Below are positions 17,916-29,351 of a stretch of 64,000 nt of DNA, piece after piece (positions within the stretch are counted from its first letter, which is position 1; each line of letters opens with the position of its first letter). The translations under genes and the position numbers were made by a program. The stretch is from Streptomyces camelliae. Lineage in GTDB: Bacteria > Actinomycetota > Actinomycetes > Streptomycetales > Streptomycetaceae. The notes under the pieces were generated by a model that saw only the letters and a program-made list of their open reading frames with translations, was not told where the DNA came from and did no database searches. The stretch covers positions 7,130,001-7,194,000 of the forward strand of contig NZ_CP115300.1 of assembly GCF_027625935.1 (NCBI RefSeq), in the 5' to 3' direction.

Positions 17916-18466
17916 GTCACACCCCCGCGCAGGGGGCTGTCGCTGATGCGGTCAAGGGGTCGATGTTGTGCGTCGTTGAGCGGTGAAGCAAAGCAGTCCG
18001 CCGAGCCCTGAGGCAAAACGACAGTCCATGCTCAACGAACTGCCGCGCTCTCGTTGTTCCGGGTGTCACCGGCGGGGGTGTGCCGTCGTTCCGGCCGGGC
18101 TCGGCAGCGAATGTCCGAGCAGGATACGACGCACCCCGATGATCTGCGTGCCGCTCCCGGCAACCCGTGTGGGCCGAACGAGTGATCACCGGGTGATGAC
18201 CATGTGACCGGCGCGAATCTGTGGTGACACGTGTGGCGAACAGGGCCATCGTGACGCGCGTGGCGAACCGTACGGTGTCCGCGCCGGTGCGGAGCGTGGC
18301 CGTAAGCCATCTCGTCCACGCGCTGATACCCTGGTAGCCCGTGGACCGGTGGGCCCCAGAGGAGAACGAAGGGAGCCCCCGAACCGCAGCGACGGCACCC
18401 CCGAAGCTTTCGGGCCGGCAGCCGCACAGCACGACAGCCAGCGACCACGGGAGCCCCCTCTTGGCC
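17916..18466. promoter_or_regulatory. Long intergenic region upstream of pyrG with repeats
   Basis: No gene is supported in these 550 bases. They hold an inverted repeat ATCACC-G-GGTGAT (18185-18197), an 18-bp direct repeat GTGAC-x-CG-x-GTGGCGAAC (18224-18241 and 18251-18268, 16 of 18 identical, period 27) and the decamer GGGAGCCCCC twice (18371 and 18450) in the presumed pyrG leader. Promoters for the divergent GH15 gene and for pyrG should lie here. No clear -10/-35 pair was recognised. Confidence 0.5.
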
Positions 18467-20116
<1,650 letters not shown>

Positions 20117-20199
20117 CACAGGAGCTGTACGGTGGCCGGGGCGCGCGTGTTCACAACGATCGCGCCCCGGCCGTTCGTGCACATGGGGAAGGAAAGGGC

Positions 20200-20826
20200 A
20201 TGACGATCAAGGACACCCCGGAGGAGTGGGAGATCCGGGGCACGGACACCCCCTTCGTGGGCAACAAGACCTCCGTGCGCACCGATGACGTGGTCATGCC
20301 TGACGGCTCGGTGGTCCGCCGCGACTACCAGGTCCACCCCGGCTCGGTCGCCGTCCTCGCGCTGGACGAGGAGGACCGGGTCCTGCTGATCAACCAGTAC
20401 CGCCACCCCGTCCGGCAGAAGCTGTGGGAGATCCCGGCCGGCCTGCTCGACGTCCCCGGCGAGAACCCGCTGCACGCGGCCCAGCGCGAGCTGTACGAGG
20501 AGGCGCACGTCAAGGCCGAGGACTGGCGGGTGCTGACCGACGTGTACACCACCCCCGGCGGCTGCGACGAGGCCGTACGGATCTTCCTCGCCCGCGATCT
20601 GGCGGAGGCCGAGGGCGAGCGGTTCGAGGCCGAGCACGAGGAGACCGACATGGAGTACGCGCGCGTGCCGGTCGACGAGCTGGTGCGCCGCGTCCTGGCC
20701 GGCGACGTGCACAACAACTGCCTGGTCGTCGGCGTGCTCTCGCTGGTGGCGGCCCGGACCGGGGACGGTCTCGACGCGCTGCGCCCGGCCGACGCGCCGT
20801 GGCCCGCGCGCCCCTTCGCGTCCTGA
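20200..20826 (+). CDS. Nudix hydrolase, ADP-ribose pyrophosphatase type
   Basis: The 208-residue protein carries a nudix box (G-x5-E-x7-RE-L-x-EE-A from GLLDVPGENPLHAAQRELYEE) preceded by YRHPVRQKLWEIPAG, which is characteristic of ADP-ribose pyrophosphatases. It would hydrolyse ADP-ribose to AMP and ribose 5-phosphate. GGAAGGAAAGGGC precedes the ATG. It lies between pyrG and a STAND protein, the usual Streptomyces order. The final glycine of the box is replaced by alanine, which is common in this subfamily. Confidence 0.93.
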   Translation: MTIKDTPEEWEIRGTDTPFVGNKTSVRTDDVVMPDGSVVRRDYQVHPGSVAVLALDEEDRVLLINQYRHPVRQKLWEIPAGLLDVPGENPLHAAQRELYEEAHVKAEDWRVLTDVYTTPGGCDEAVRIFLARDLAEAEGERFEAEHEETDMEYARVPVDELVRRVLAGDVHNNCLVVGVLSLVAARTGDGLDALRPADAPWPARPFAS

Positions 20827-20988
20827 GCTCACCCGTACGTCCCAGTGGTGTGACGATCGCCTGATCCGATCAGGGGATCTGTCCGCCGCGCTCGTCACGG
20901 AACGTCGCAGAGCGTGAACTAGGCTCTTCAGCGCCCGTACCGGAAGACCCGGCGGGCTTGCGCGTGCGGTGGGACGGGAGTGTGGCCC

Positions 20989-23055
20989 GTGACGGATCAG
21001 GCGGTGGACACAGACGGCGCGGGGCTGTCCGGGCGCGAGGCCGTGAAAGACCATTTCCTGGGCCGTGCAAGGGAGTTGAAGGAGCTCCGCGCCGACATCG
21101 AGCGCGCGGGCCTGGACACGATCGCCGGCCGCAAGGCACCCCGCGCGCGCGTGCTGCTGATCGCGGGCCGCCCCGGCTCCGGCCGGACCACGCTCGCCGG
21201 GGAACTCGTACGCCAGGTCGCCGGCCGCTACCCCGACGGGGTGCTGCGCGCCCGGCTCGCCGAGCCCGACGGCACCCCCGTACCGGTCGAGCGCACCGCC
21301 CGCGAGCTGCTCGCCGCGCTGGACCTGCCCGCCCCGGCCGGCGCCGGCGAGGACGACCTGACCGACGCGCTGCGCACCGCCCTCGCCGACCGGCGCGCCC
21401 TGCTGCTGCTCGACGACGCGGCCCGCGCCGAGCAGGTCGACGCGCTGCTGCCGGACACCCCGGACTGCCTGGTGGTGGCCGTCTCCACGGGCCCGCTCAC
21501 CGGCATCGCGGACGTGCGCCCCTGCACCGTCGGCGGCCTCGACACCAAGTCCGCGGTGGAGCTGCTCACCCGCTACACCGGCTCGGTCCGCATCACCGTC
21601 GACCCGCGCTCCGCCGAGAGCCTCGCCGAGGCCTGCCAGGGCCATCCGGCCGCGCTGGTCCTGGCCGGCGGCTGGCTCGCCGCCCGCCCCCAGGCCGCCG
21701 TCTCCGACCTCGCCAAACGGCTGCACGCGGCCACCGACGACGGCACGGACGGCACCCCGCTCGCCCGGGTCTTCCGGCAGATGTACGACGAGCTGCCCGC
21801 CACGGCCGCCCGGATCCTGCGGCTGCTCGCGCTCGCCCCGGCCGGGCCGGCCGACCCGCACACCGCCTCGGCCCTCGCGGGCTGCTCGGTCGGCTCGGCC
21901 CGCACGATCCTGGACGACCTCGTCGCCCTCGGCCTGCTGCACGCGGTGGACTCCCCGCTGCCCCAGTACGAGATCCCCGGCTGCCTGCACCCGCTGGTGC
22001 GCGCCCTCGCCGAGAGCCAGGAGCGGCCCGCGGAGCGCCAGCTGGCGCGGGCCCGGATGCTGGAGCGGACGGTACGGCTGCTGCAGGCCTGCCGGGCGAT
22101 CACCGAGACCGACAGTCCGCAGGCCCGCGAGAAGCTGAACGCCATGCCCCGCGAGGTGCGCTTCCCCAGCCCCCGGGCGGCCGCCGACTGGCTGCGCATC
22201 CGCCGGCCCGCCCTGCTGGCGTCCGCGCGGCTCGCGGTGGCCGACGGCGAGCTGGACACGCTCGCCCGCCGGCTGATGTCCCAGCTGGTCAGGGCCCTGG
22301 TGGCGCACGAGGGCACCCAGGCGGCCGCGGCCGACCTGTACGGCGTGCACAACCTCGTCCTCGATGTCGCCGAGCGGCGCGGGCTGCCCCGCGAGAAGGC
22401 CGCCGCCCTGCTGAACCTGGGCGACGTGGACGCCCAGACCGGCCGCACCCGGGACGCACTGGCCCGGTATCGCGCGGCGCTGGACGCCGGACGCGAGGCG
22501 AACGACCCGTACGCGACCGGCCGCGCGATGGAATCCGTAGGCGGCGCGTACCAGGAGCTGGGGGACCACGACCGGGCCGCCGACTGGTTCGGCCGGGCCC
22601 TGGCCGACCGGCTGGCCCGGGGCGAGCGCGAGCAGGCCGCCCGGCTGTACGGCCGGATCGCCACCGCCCACACCTACGCGGGCCGCTACGGCGAGGCACT
22701 GAGGAACTGGCGGGCGGCCGTCGCCGGCTACCGCAAGGGCGGTGATGTCGCCGCCCACGCGCGGGCGTTGAGCGAGCTGGCCCGGGTGCAGGAGTACGCC
22801 GGACGGTTCGAGGAGTCGCTGCGCACCTGCCAGGAGGCGGTGGAGTGGGCGCGGCGCGCGGAGGACGTCCGGCTGCAGGCCGCGCTGCACCTCCGGCTTG
22901 CCGACACCCTGGAGCACCTCGGTGACTCCACCACCGCTCGACTGCACCGCACGGCGGCCGAGCGCATGCTGGGTGAGGAGGCCCCGGAGGGCGACACAAG
23001 GGCGGAACAAGACAGGAACGCCTGCGAAATCCGTAGTACATCCAGTGAAGATTGA
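20989..23055 (+). CDS. STAND NTPase (NB-ARC-like) with C-terminal TPR repeats
   Basis: The 688-residue protein has a P-loop NTPase module with Walker A (AGRPGSGRTTLAGEL, Arg replacing the usual Lys) around residue 60 and Walker B (RALLLLDDAAR). Winged-helix segments of the NB-ARC type follow, then about six TPR-like repeats (AALLNLGDVDAQTGRTRDALARYRAAL, ADWFGRALADR, YGEALRNWRAAV). No DNA-binding or effector domain is visible, so it resembles the sensor half of AfsR-type regulators. GTG 20989 is preceded by GGGAG at 8 nt. Conserved placement between the nudix gene and ald is known in Streptomyces; its role is not. Confidence 0.85.
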   Translation: MTDQAVDTDGAGLSGREAVKDHFLGRARELKELRADIERAGLDTIAGRKAPRARVLLIAGRPGSGRTTLAGELVRQVAGRYPDGVLRARLAEPDGTPVPVERTARELLAALDLPAPAGAGEDDLTDALRTALADRRALLLLDDAARAEQVDALLPDTPDCLVVAVSTGPLTGIADVRPCTVGGLDTKSAVELLTRYTGSVRITVDPRSAESLAEACQGHPAALVLAGGWLAARPQAAVSDLAKRLHAATDDGTDGTPLARVFRQMYDELPATAARILRLLALAPAGPADPHTASALAGCSVGSARTILDDLVALGLLHAVDSPLPQYEIPGCLHPLVRALAESQERPAERQLARARMLERTVRLLQACRAITETDSPQAREKLNAMPREVRFPSPRAAADWLRIRRPALLASARLAVADGELDTLARRLMSQLVRALVAHEGTQAAAADLYGVHNLVLDVAERRGLPREKAAALLNLGDVDAQTGRTRDALARYRAALDAGREANDPYATGRAMESVGGAYQELGDHDRAADWFGRALADRLARGEREQAARLYGRIATAHTYAGRYGEALRNWRAAVAGYRKGGDVAAHARALSELARVQEYAGRFEESLRTCQEAVEWARRAEDVRLQAALHLRLADTLEHLGDSTTARLHRTAAERMLGEEAPEGDTRAEQDRNACEIRSTSSED

Positions 23056-23068
23056 TGCAATGAAAGGC

Positions 23069-23096
23069 TAGACACGCGGAACGCCTTCATTAAACT
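23069..23096 (+). promoter_or_regulatory. Candidate promoter of ald
   Basis: TAGACA (23069-23074) and TAAACT (23091-23096) are separated by 16 nt in an otherwise GC-rich gap upstream of the alanine dehydrogenase gene. Sequence-only prediction. Confidence 0.4.
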
Positions 23097-23202
23097 GGCT
23101 CTGCCGCACGTTCTCCTGCGGTGTCTCCCGGTGTGCCCTGCATGCCCGGGTATGTCTTGTAATGCACCCCCCATACCCTCTGAGCCAAGGACCGTGATCG
23201 AC

Positions 23203-24318
<1,116 letters not shown>

Positions 24319-24361
24319 TCCACAAGGCGATTCGTCAACACGGCTCGTCAACTGCGCGCAC

Positions 24362-24394
24362 CCGGCCGGACCTTGCCCGACAAGGTCCGGCCGG
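24362..24394 (+). terminator. Hairpin terminator after ald
   Basis: A perfect 13-bp stem, CCGGCCGGACCTT (24362-24374) with AAGGTCCGGCCGG (24382-24394), and a 7-nt loop. It lacks a long T run, as is common in Streptomyces. Confidence 0.8.
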
Positions 24395-24552
24395 ATGTGT
24401 GTATGGTCACTTTGCGGCTCTCGGTCAACTCGCCTCGAACGTAACCCTTCGACCGATTCGCACACCGGTGAAACCTGCTGTGCGACGGCCGTACGCCCTT
24501 GACAGCGAGATGTTTCATTGCCGACACATCGTGCCGGGTCCGGCGGATTGTG

Positions 24553-24582
24553 TTGCTGCGAACCGCCGACACGCCATAGAGT
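24553..24582 (+). promoter_or_regulatory. Candidate promoter of the parA-scpAB operon
   Basis: TTGCTG (24553-24558) and TAGAGT (24577-24582), 18 nt apart, lie about 75 nt before the GTG start of the ParA-like gene. Between ald and this operon (24319-24655) nothing else is seen apart from the ald terminator. Confidence 0.35.
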
Positions 24583-24655
24583 CGCCAACCGTCGGCATGG
24601 TGCCACGCTGACCTTGTCTAGAAGTTTCCTGGTCACCAAGGAGGTAAGACGACTT

Positions 24656-25831
24656 GTGAATGAGTCGACATTTTCTCCCGGGGGTGGTCAACCAGGAATG
24701 CCTGTACGGGGCCAGGGCTCCGCGGGATTCGAGGCTGTCGGCTCCGTAGCTGTGCGCACCTTCGCAGCCCACCAGAGTCCGGGTCCGCAGACCGCCCGGA
24801 CAGCACACCAGAGCATGGATGGCCATCACGTGAACGCCATGGCCGGCGACGGAAGTGGCGCGCCCCACAACCACTTCGCCGACTACGACGAACTGCCCGA
24901 GGGGCACTTCTACGACCCCGACGCCGAGTACGAGCCCGATCCGGAGTACGCGGCCACGCTCGCGCCCGACGCGGCCCGCCAGCGCCGCGAGCGCATCGGC
25001 CCGACCGGACGCCCGCTGCCGTACTTCCCGATCCCCGGCCCGCTGACCGACCACGGCCCCGCGAAGATCATCGCGATGTGCAACCAGAAGGGCGGCGTCG
25101 GCAAGACGACGTCGACCATCAACCTGGGTGCCGCGCTCGCGGAGTACGGCCGGCGCGTGCTGCTCGTGGACTTCGACCCGCAGGGCGCGCTGTCGGTGGG
25201 CCTCGGCGTCAACCCGATGGAGCTGGACCTGACCGTCTACAACCTGCTCATGGAGCGGGGCATGTCGGCGGACGAGGTCCTGCTGAAGACGGCGGTCCCC
25301 AACATGGACCTGCTGCCCTCCAACATCGACCTGTCGGCCGCCGAGGTCCAGCTGGTCTCCGAGGTCGCCCGCGAGTCGACCCTCCAGCGCGCCCTGAAGC
25401 CGCTGATGGACGACTACGACTACATCGTCATCGACTGCCAGCCCTCGCTCGGCCTGCTCACCGTCAACGCCCTCACGGCCGCGCACAAGGTGATCGTGCC
25501 GCTGGAGTGCGAGTTCTTCGCGCTGCGCGGTGTGGCGCTGCTGACCGAGACCATCGAGAAGGTCCAGGAGCGGCTCAACCCCGAGCTGGAGCTGGACGGC
25601 ATCCTCGCCACGATGTACGACTCGCGCACGGTCCACAGCCGCGAGGTCCTGGCCCGTGTCGTCGAGGCGTTCGACGACCACGTCTACCACACGGTCATCG
25701 GCCGCACGGTCCGCTTCCCGGAGACCACGGTCGCCGGTGAGCCCATCACCACCTACGCCTCCAACTCCGTCGGTGCCGCCGCCTATCGCCAGCTCGCCAG
25801 GGAGGTGCTCGCCCGGTGTCACGCCGAGTGA
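24656..25831 (+). CDS. ParA/Soj family ATPase of the scpAB operon
   Basis: The 391-residue protein has about 135 residues of unstructured, Pro/Asp/Tyr-rich N-terminus (including FADYDELPEGHFYDPDAEYEPD), then a ParA domain with deviant Walker A KGGVGKT (145-151), LLVDFDPQGALSVGLG and YDYIVIDCQPSLGLLTVNAL. It is close to Soj-type ATPases but lies with scpA/scpB rather than with parB. The perfect AAGGAGGT at 24639 is 9 nt before GTG 24656, which decides the start. The S. coelicolor equivalent (SCO1772, from memory) is described as a ParA-like protein near condensin genes. Confidence 0.93.
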   Translation: MNESTFSPGGGQPGMPVRGQGSAGFEAVGSVAVRTFAAHQSPGPQTARTAHQSMDGHHVNAMAGDGSGAPHNHFADYDELPEGHFYDPDAEYEPDPEYAATLAPDAARQRRERIGPTGRPLPYFPIPGPLTDHGPAKIIAMCNQKGGVGKTTSTINLGAALAEYGRRVLLVDFDPQGALSVGLGVNPMELDLTVYNLLMERGMSADEVLLKTAVPNMDLLPSNIDLSAAEVQLVSEVARESTLQRALKPLMDDYDYIVIDCQPSLGLLTVNALTAAHKVIVPLECEFFALRGVALLTETIEKVQERLNPELELDGILATMYDSRTVHSREVLARVVEAFDDHVYHTVIGRTVRFPETTVAGEPITTYASNSVGAAAYRQLAREVLARCHAE

Positions 25832-26367
25832 GTCTGCCCGGGGCCGACGAACTCTTCCGTACGACAGGGGGGACGGCGCTGCAGCCGTCGACTCCCCGCC
25901 GCGGGGCCAACGGTGAGGCCCGGGTGCCGTCTCCCGCGGGGGAGAGCGACGACGTGGCCGCCGCCGAGGACGCACCGCAGTCGGTGCCCGTCCAGGGCGG
26001 CGACGGCGAGGGCGCGGAGCATGTCGCCGCGGAGGCCGAGCAGGACGGGGCCGGCGAGTCCCGCACCCGCCCGGCGCGTCGGCAGGCGGCACAGGACGGC
26101 TCCGCCGCGGCCGCTCAGCCGCGCAAGAAGGGGCGGGCGGCGGCCCGTCGGCCCAGCGGGCGCGAGCGGCACGACGAGAAGATCACCGTGTACGTCTCCG
26201 CCGAGGAACTGATGGACCTGGAGCACGCCCGCCTGGTGCTCCGGGGTGAGCACGGGCTGGCGGTGGACCGCGGGCGCATCGTCCGCGAAGCGGTGGCCGT
26301 GGTCCTCGCCGACCTGGAGTCCCGCGGGGACGCGAGCATCCTCGTACGACGGCTGCGAGGGCGGTAG
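25816..26367 (+). CDS. Ribbon-helix-helix-like partner of the ParA-like ATPase
   Basis: This 183-residue protein overlaps the ParA-like gene by 16 nt. Residues 1-110 are disordered and rich in Ala/Glu/Gly/Pro, followed by a basic stretch (RKKGRAAARRPSGRERHDE). The last ~65 residues (KITVYVSAEELMDLEHARLVL...RGRIVREAVAVVLADLE) fit a beta-alpha-alpha ribbon-helix-helix fold: one strand, then two helices. Small RHH proteins are the usual DNA-binding partners of ParA ATPases lacking ParB, as in ParA/ParG systems. The role as DNA adaptor for the ATPase is inferred. It ends 18 nt before scpA. Confidence 0.75.
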   Translation: MSRRVSLPGADELFRTTGGTALQPSTPRRGANGEARVPSPAGESDDVAAAEDAPQSVPVQGGDGEGAEHVAAEAEQDGAGESRTRPARRQAAQDGSAAAAQPRKKGRAAARRPSGRERHDEKITVYVSAEELMDLEHARLVLRGEHGLAVDRGRIVREAVAVVLADLESRGDASILVRRLRGR

Positions 26368-26385
26368 CGGTAGCCTGCGGGGGCC

Positions 26386-27606
26386 ATGACCTCGTCCGAC
26401 GTTCCCGCCTCCGCGCCCGCCTCCGGCCCCGCTGCCGGACGCCGACGTGCGCTGGGTCGGGGGCCGGGGGTGCCGCGGGCCGAACTCGTCCCGGACGCCG
26501 AGCCGGTCACGGAACACGCGGCGACACCGCCTCAAGAACGCCTGGCTGCCGACGTGCCCGACCCCGCGCCGCTGTCGGCGCCGCCGGAGACGCCGGAGCC
26601 TGGCGCCGAGCCGCGGCCGGAGGCGGGAGACGACTCCGGGCGTATGTCCGTGGCGGAGCCCGGCGCCGAGCCTGCGGCGCAGAGCGAGCCCGCGGGGAGC
26701 ATCGAGCCGGGGCCGCCGGCCGGAGCGGAGTCCGGTCGGCGCGGGGCGCGAGCGCGGCCGACCGAGCCCGAGCCCGGTGAGGGCGAGTCCGCCTCCGACG
26801 GCGTCTTCAAGGTCCGCCTCGCCAACTTCGAGGGCCCCTTCGACCTCCTCCTCCAGCTGATCTCCAAGCACAAGCTGGACGTCACCGAGGTCGCCCTGTC
26901 GAAGGTCACCGACGAGTTCATGGCGCACATCCGGGCCATGGGGCCGGACTGGGACCTGGATCAGACGACCGAGTTCCTCGTCGTGGCCGCCACGCTGCTC
27001 GATCTGAAGGCCGCCCGGCTGCTGCCCGCCGCCGAGGTCGAGGACGAGGCCGACCTGGCGCTGCTGGAGGCCCGGGACCTGCTGTTCGCGCGGCTGCTGC
27101 AGTACCGCGCGTACAAGCAGATCGCGGACATCTTCAACCGGCGGCTCGACGAGGAGGCCCGCCGGTGGCCCCGTACCGTCGGCCTGGAACCCCAGCACGC
27201 AGAGCTGCTGCCCGAGGTCGTCATCAGCATCGGCCCCGAGGGCTTCGCCAGGCTCGCGGTCAAGGCCATGCAGCCCAAGCCCAAACCGCAGGTCTACATC
27301 GACCACATCCACGCCCCGCTGGTCAGCGTGCAGGAGCAGGCCGGGATCGTGGTCGCCAGGCTGAAGGAGCTGGGCGAGGCCAGCTTCCGGGCGCTGGTCG
27401 AGGACACCGACGACACCCTCACCGTCGTCGCCCGGTTCCTCGCGCTGCTGGAGCTGTACCGCGAGAAGGCCGTCGCCCTGGAGCAGGAGGCCGCGCTCGG
27501 AGAGCTGCTGGTGCGCTGGACCGGCGGGGACACGGACGCGGCGCCGATGGTCACCGACGAGTTCGACCGGCCGCCGGAGGAGCCCAAGAAGGAGAAGAAG
27601 GCATGA
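26386..27606 (+). CDS. scpA: Segregation and condensation protein A (kleisin)
   Basis: The 406-residue protein starts with ~138 residues rich in Pro, Glu and Ala, which most ScpA proteins lack. The kleisin proper begins at FKVRLANFEGPFDLLLQLISKHKLDV, continues through TEFLVVAATLLDLKAARLLP and LQYRAYKQIADIF, and ends in the winged-helix region with TVVARFLALLELYREKAV. ScpA bridges the Smc heads with ScpB. The ATG at 26386 is the first in-frame start. The 3' end overlaps scpB as ATGA. Confidence 0.95.
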   Translation: MTSSDVPASAPASGPAAGRRRALGRGPGVPRAELVPDAEPVTEHAATPPQERLAADVPDPAPLSAPPETPEPGAEPRPEAGDDSGRMSVAEPGAEPAAQSEPAGSIEPGPPAGAESGRRGARARPTEPEPGEGESASDGVFKVRLANFEGPFDLLLQLISKHKLDVTEVALSKVTDEFMAHIRAMGPDWDLDQTTEFLVVAATLLDLKAARLLPAAEVEDEADLALLEARDLLFARLLQYRAYKQIADIFNRRLDEEARRWPRTVGLEPQHAELLPEVVISIGPEGFARLAVKAMQPKPKPQVYIDHIHAPLVSVQEQAGIVVARLKELGEASFRALVEDTDDTLTVVARFLALLELYREKAVALEQEAALGELLVRWTGGDTDAAPMVTDEFDRPPEEPKKEKKA

Positions 27607-28253
27607 GCGAGGAGACCGCCGAGGTCCCGGCCGGGCTGCGGACCGTCGCCGACCTCGACCTCAAGCCCGCCCTGGAGGCCATGCTCATGGTCGTCGACGA
27701 GCCCGCGACCGAGGAGCATCTGGCGAAGCTGCTGGAGCGGCCCAGACGGCAGGTCGCGGACGCGCTGCGGGAACTGGCCGACGAGTACGCCGTACAGGGC
27801 CGCGGCTTCGAGTTGCGGTTCGTCGCGGGCGGCTGGCGCTACTACACCCGCGCCGCCTACGCGCCCGCCGTCGAACGGCTCGTCCTGGACGGCCAGACCG
27901 CCCGGCTCACCCAGGCCGCGCTGGAGACCCTCGCGGTGGTCGCCTACCGCCAGCCGGTCAGCCGCAGCCGCGTCTCCGCCGTACGCGGGGTCAACTGCGA
28001 CGGTGTGATGCGCACCCTGCTCCAGCGCGGTCTGGTCGAGGAGGCGGGCACGGAACCCGAAACAGGTGCGATCCTGTACAGGACGACGAACTACTTCCTG
28101 GAGCGGATGGGCCTGCGCGGCCTGGACGAGCTTCCGGAGCTCGCGCCCTTCCTCCCGGAGGCGGAGGCGATCGAGGCCGAGACCCAGGAAGGAGTCCCGT
28201 CGTTCGACCCGGACGCGCCCGACGCGCCCGGCGTAGAGGACGCAGACGACTAA
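27603..28253 (+). CDS. scpB: Segregation and condensation protein B
   Basis: The 216-residue protein has two winged-helix domains, with LKPALEAMLMVVDEPATEEHLAKLL at the N-terminus and QAALETLAVVAYRQPVSRSRVSAVRGVNCDGVMRTLLQRGLVEE as the highly conserved second domain. It ends in an acidic tail. The ATG at 27603 overlaps the scpA stop, so the two condensin subunits are translationally coupled. It is followed after 12 nt by the pseudouridine synthase gene. Confidence 0.95.
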   Translation: MSEETAEVPAGLRTVADLDLKPALEAMLMVVDEPATEEHLAKLLERPRRQVADALRELADEYAVQGRGFELRFVAGGWRYYTRAAYAPAVERLVLDGQTARLTQAALETLAVVAYRQPVSRSRVSAVRGVNCDGVMRTLLQRGLVEEAGTEPETGAILYRTTNYFLERMGLRGLDELPELAPFLPEAEAIEAETQEGVPSFDPDAPDAPGVEDADD

Positions 28254-28265
28254 GACGGAACTTTG

Positions 28266-29336
28266 ATGCGAAGCAGCGGCAGCGGCAAGAGTGGCGGACG
28301 CGGGAACTACCGCGGCGCCGGCAACAACCGGGACGAGCGGCAGGGGCAGGGCCGTCCCCGCAAGCCCCGCCCCGAGGAGCGCCGCTACGACGTGGGCCCC
28401 GGCGCCTCCCAGGACGGCCCCAAGTCCGGGCGCGGCGGCTCCGCGCGGGGCGGCGCCAAGGGCGGCCCCAAGCAGTCCCAGCAGGGCGGCGGGCGTGGCC
28501 GTACGGCTCCGGCGCGTTCGCGCGAGTACGAGACACGCGTCGAGGAGCGCAACCGCGAGCGCTACGCCGGCAAGAAGGACATCAAGCTGCCCAAGACCTT
28601 CCCGGGCGCCGAGCAGGAGGGCGAGCGGCTGCAGAAGGTCCTCGCGCGCGCGGGCTACGGCTCCCGGCGGGCCTGCGAGGAGCTGATCGAGCAGGCCAGG
28701 GTCGAGGTGAACGGCGAGATCGTCACCGAGCAGGGCCGCCGCGTCGACCCGGAGAAGGACGAGGTCAAGGTCGACGGCCTGACGGTCGCGACGCAGTCGT
28801 ACCAGTTCTTCTCGCTGAACAAGCCCGCCGGTGTCGTCTCCACCATGGAGGACCCGGAGGGGCGCCAGTGCCTCGGTGACTACGTCACCAACCGTGAGAC
28901 GCGGCTCTTCCACGTCGGCCGGCTGGACACCGAGACCGAGGGTGTCATCCTGCTCACCAACCACGGCGAGCTGGCGCACCGCCTCACGCACCCGAAGTAC
29001 GGCGTGAAGAAGACCTACCTCGCCGCGATCGTCGGCCCGATCCCGCGCGACCTGGGCAAGAAGCTCAAGGACGGCATCCAGCTGGAGGACGGGTACGCGC
29101 GCGCGGACCACTTCCGGGTCGTCGAGCAGACCGGCAAGAACTATCTGGTCGAGGTGACCCTCCACGAGGGCCGCAAGCACATCGTCCGCCGCATGCTGGC
29201 CGAGGCCGGCTTCCCGGTCGAGAAGCTGGTGCGCACCGCCTTCGGTCCGATCACCCTGGGCGACCAGAAGTCGGGCTGGCTGCGCCGGCTGTCCAACACC
29301 GAGGTCGGCATGCTGATGAAGGAAGTCGAACTCTGA
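28266..29336 (+). CDS. RluB/RsuA-type pseudouridine synthase
   Basis: The 356-residue protein has a basic, glycine-rich N-terminal extension (~105 residues; SGSGKSGGRGNYRGAGNNRDER), an S4 domain (ERLQKVLARAGYGSRRACEELI) and an RsuA-family catalytic domain with the nucleophile segment VGRLDTETEGVILLTN and LNKPAGVVS. It probably modifies 23S rRNA (RluB type), by analogy with scpB-linked homologues. ATG 28266 is preceded by GGAA; TTG 28263 is a weaker alternative. It closes the parA-scpAB operon. Confidence 0.92.
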   Translation: MRSSGSGKSGGRGNYRGAGNNRDERQGQGRPRKPRPEERRYDVGPGASQDGPKSGRGGSARGGAKGGPKQSQQGGGRGRTAPARSREYETRVEERNRERYAGKKDIKLPKTFPGAEQEGERLQKVLARAGYGSRRACEELIEQARVEVNGEIVTEQGRRVDPEKDEVKVDGLTVATQSYQFFSLNKPAGVVSTMEDPEGRQCLGDYVTNRETRLFHVGRLDTETEGVILLTNHGELAHRLTHPKYGVKKTYLAAIVGPIPRDLGKKLKDGIQLEDGYARADHFRVVEQTGKNYLVEVTLHEGRKHIVRRMLAEAGFPVEKLVRTAFGPITLGDQKSGWLRRLSNTEVGMLMKEVEL

Positions 29337-29351
29337 TCGCTTGCGCCTGAT

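Noticed and set aside
24499-24504. TTGACA box upstream of the parA-like gene as -35
   Set aside because: No acceptable -10 hexamer is found 16-19 nt downstream.
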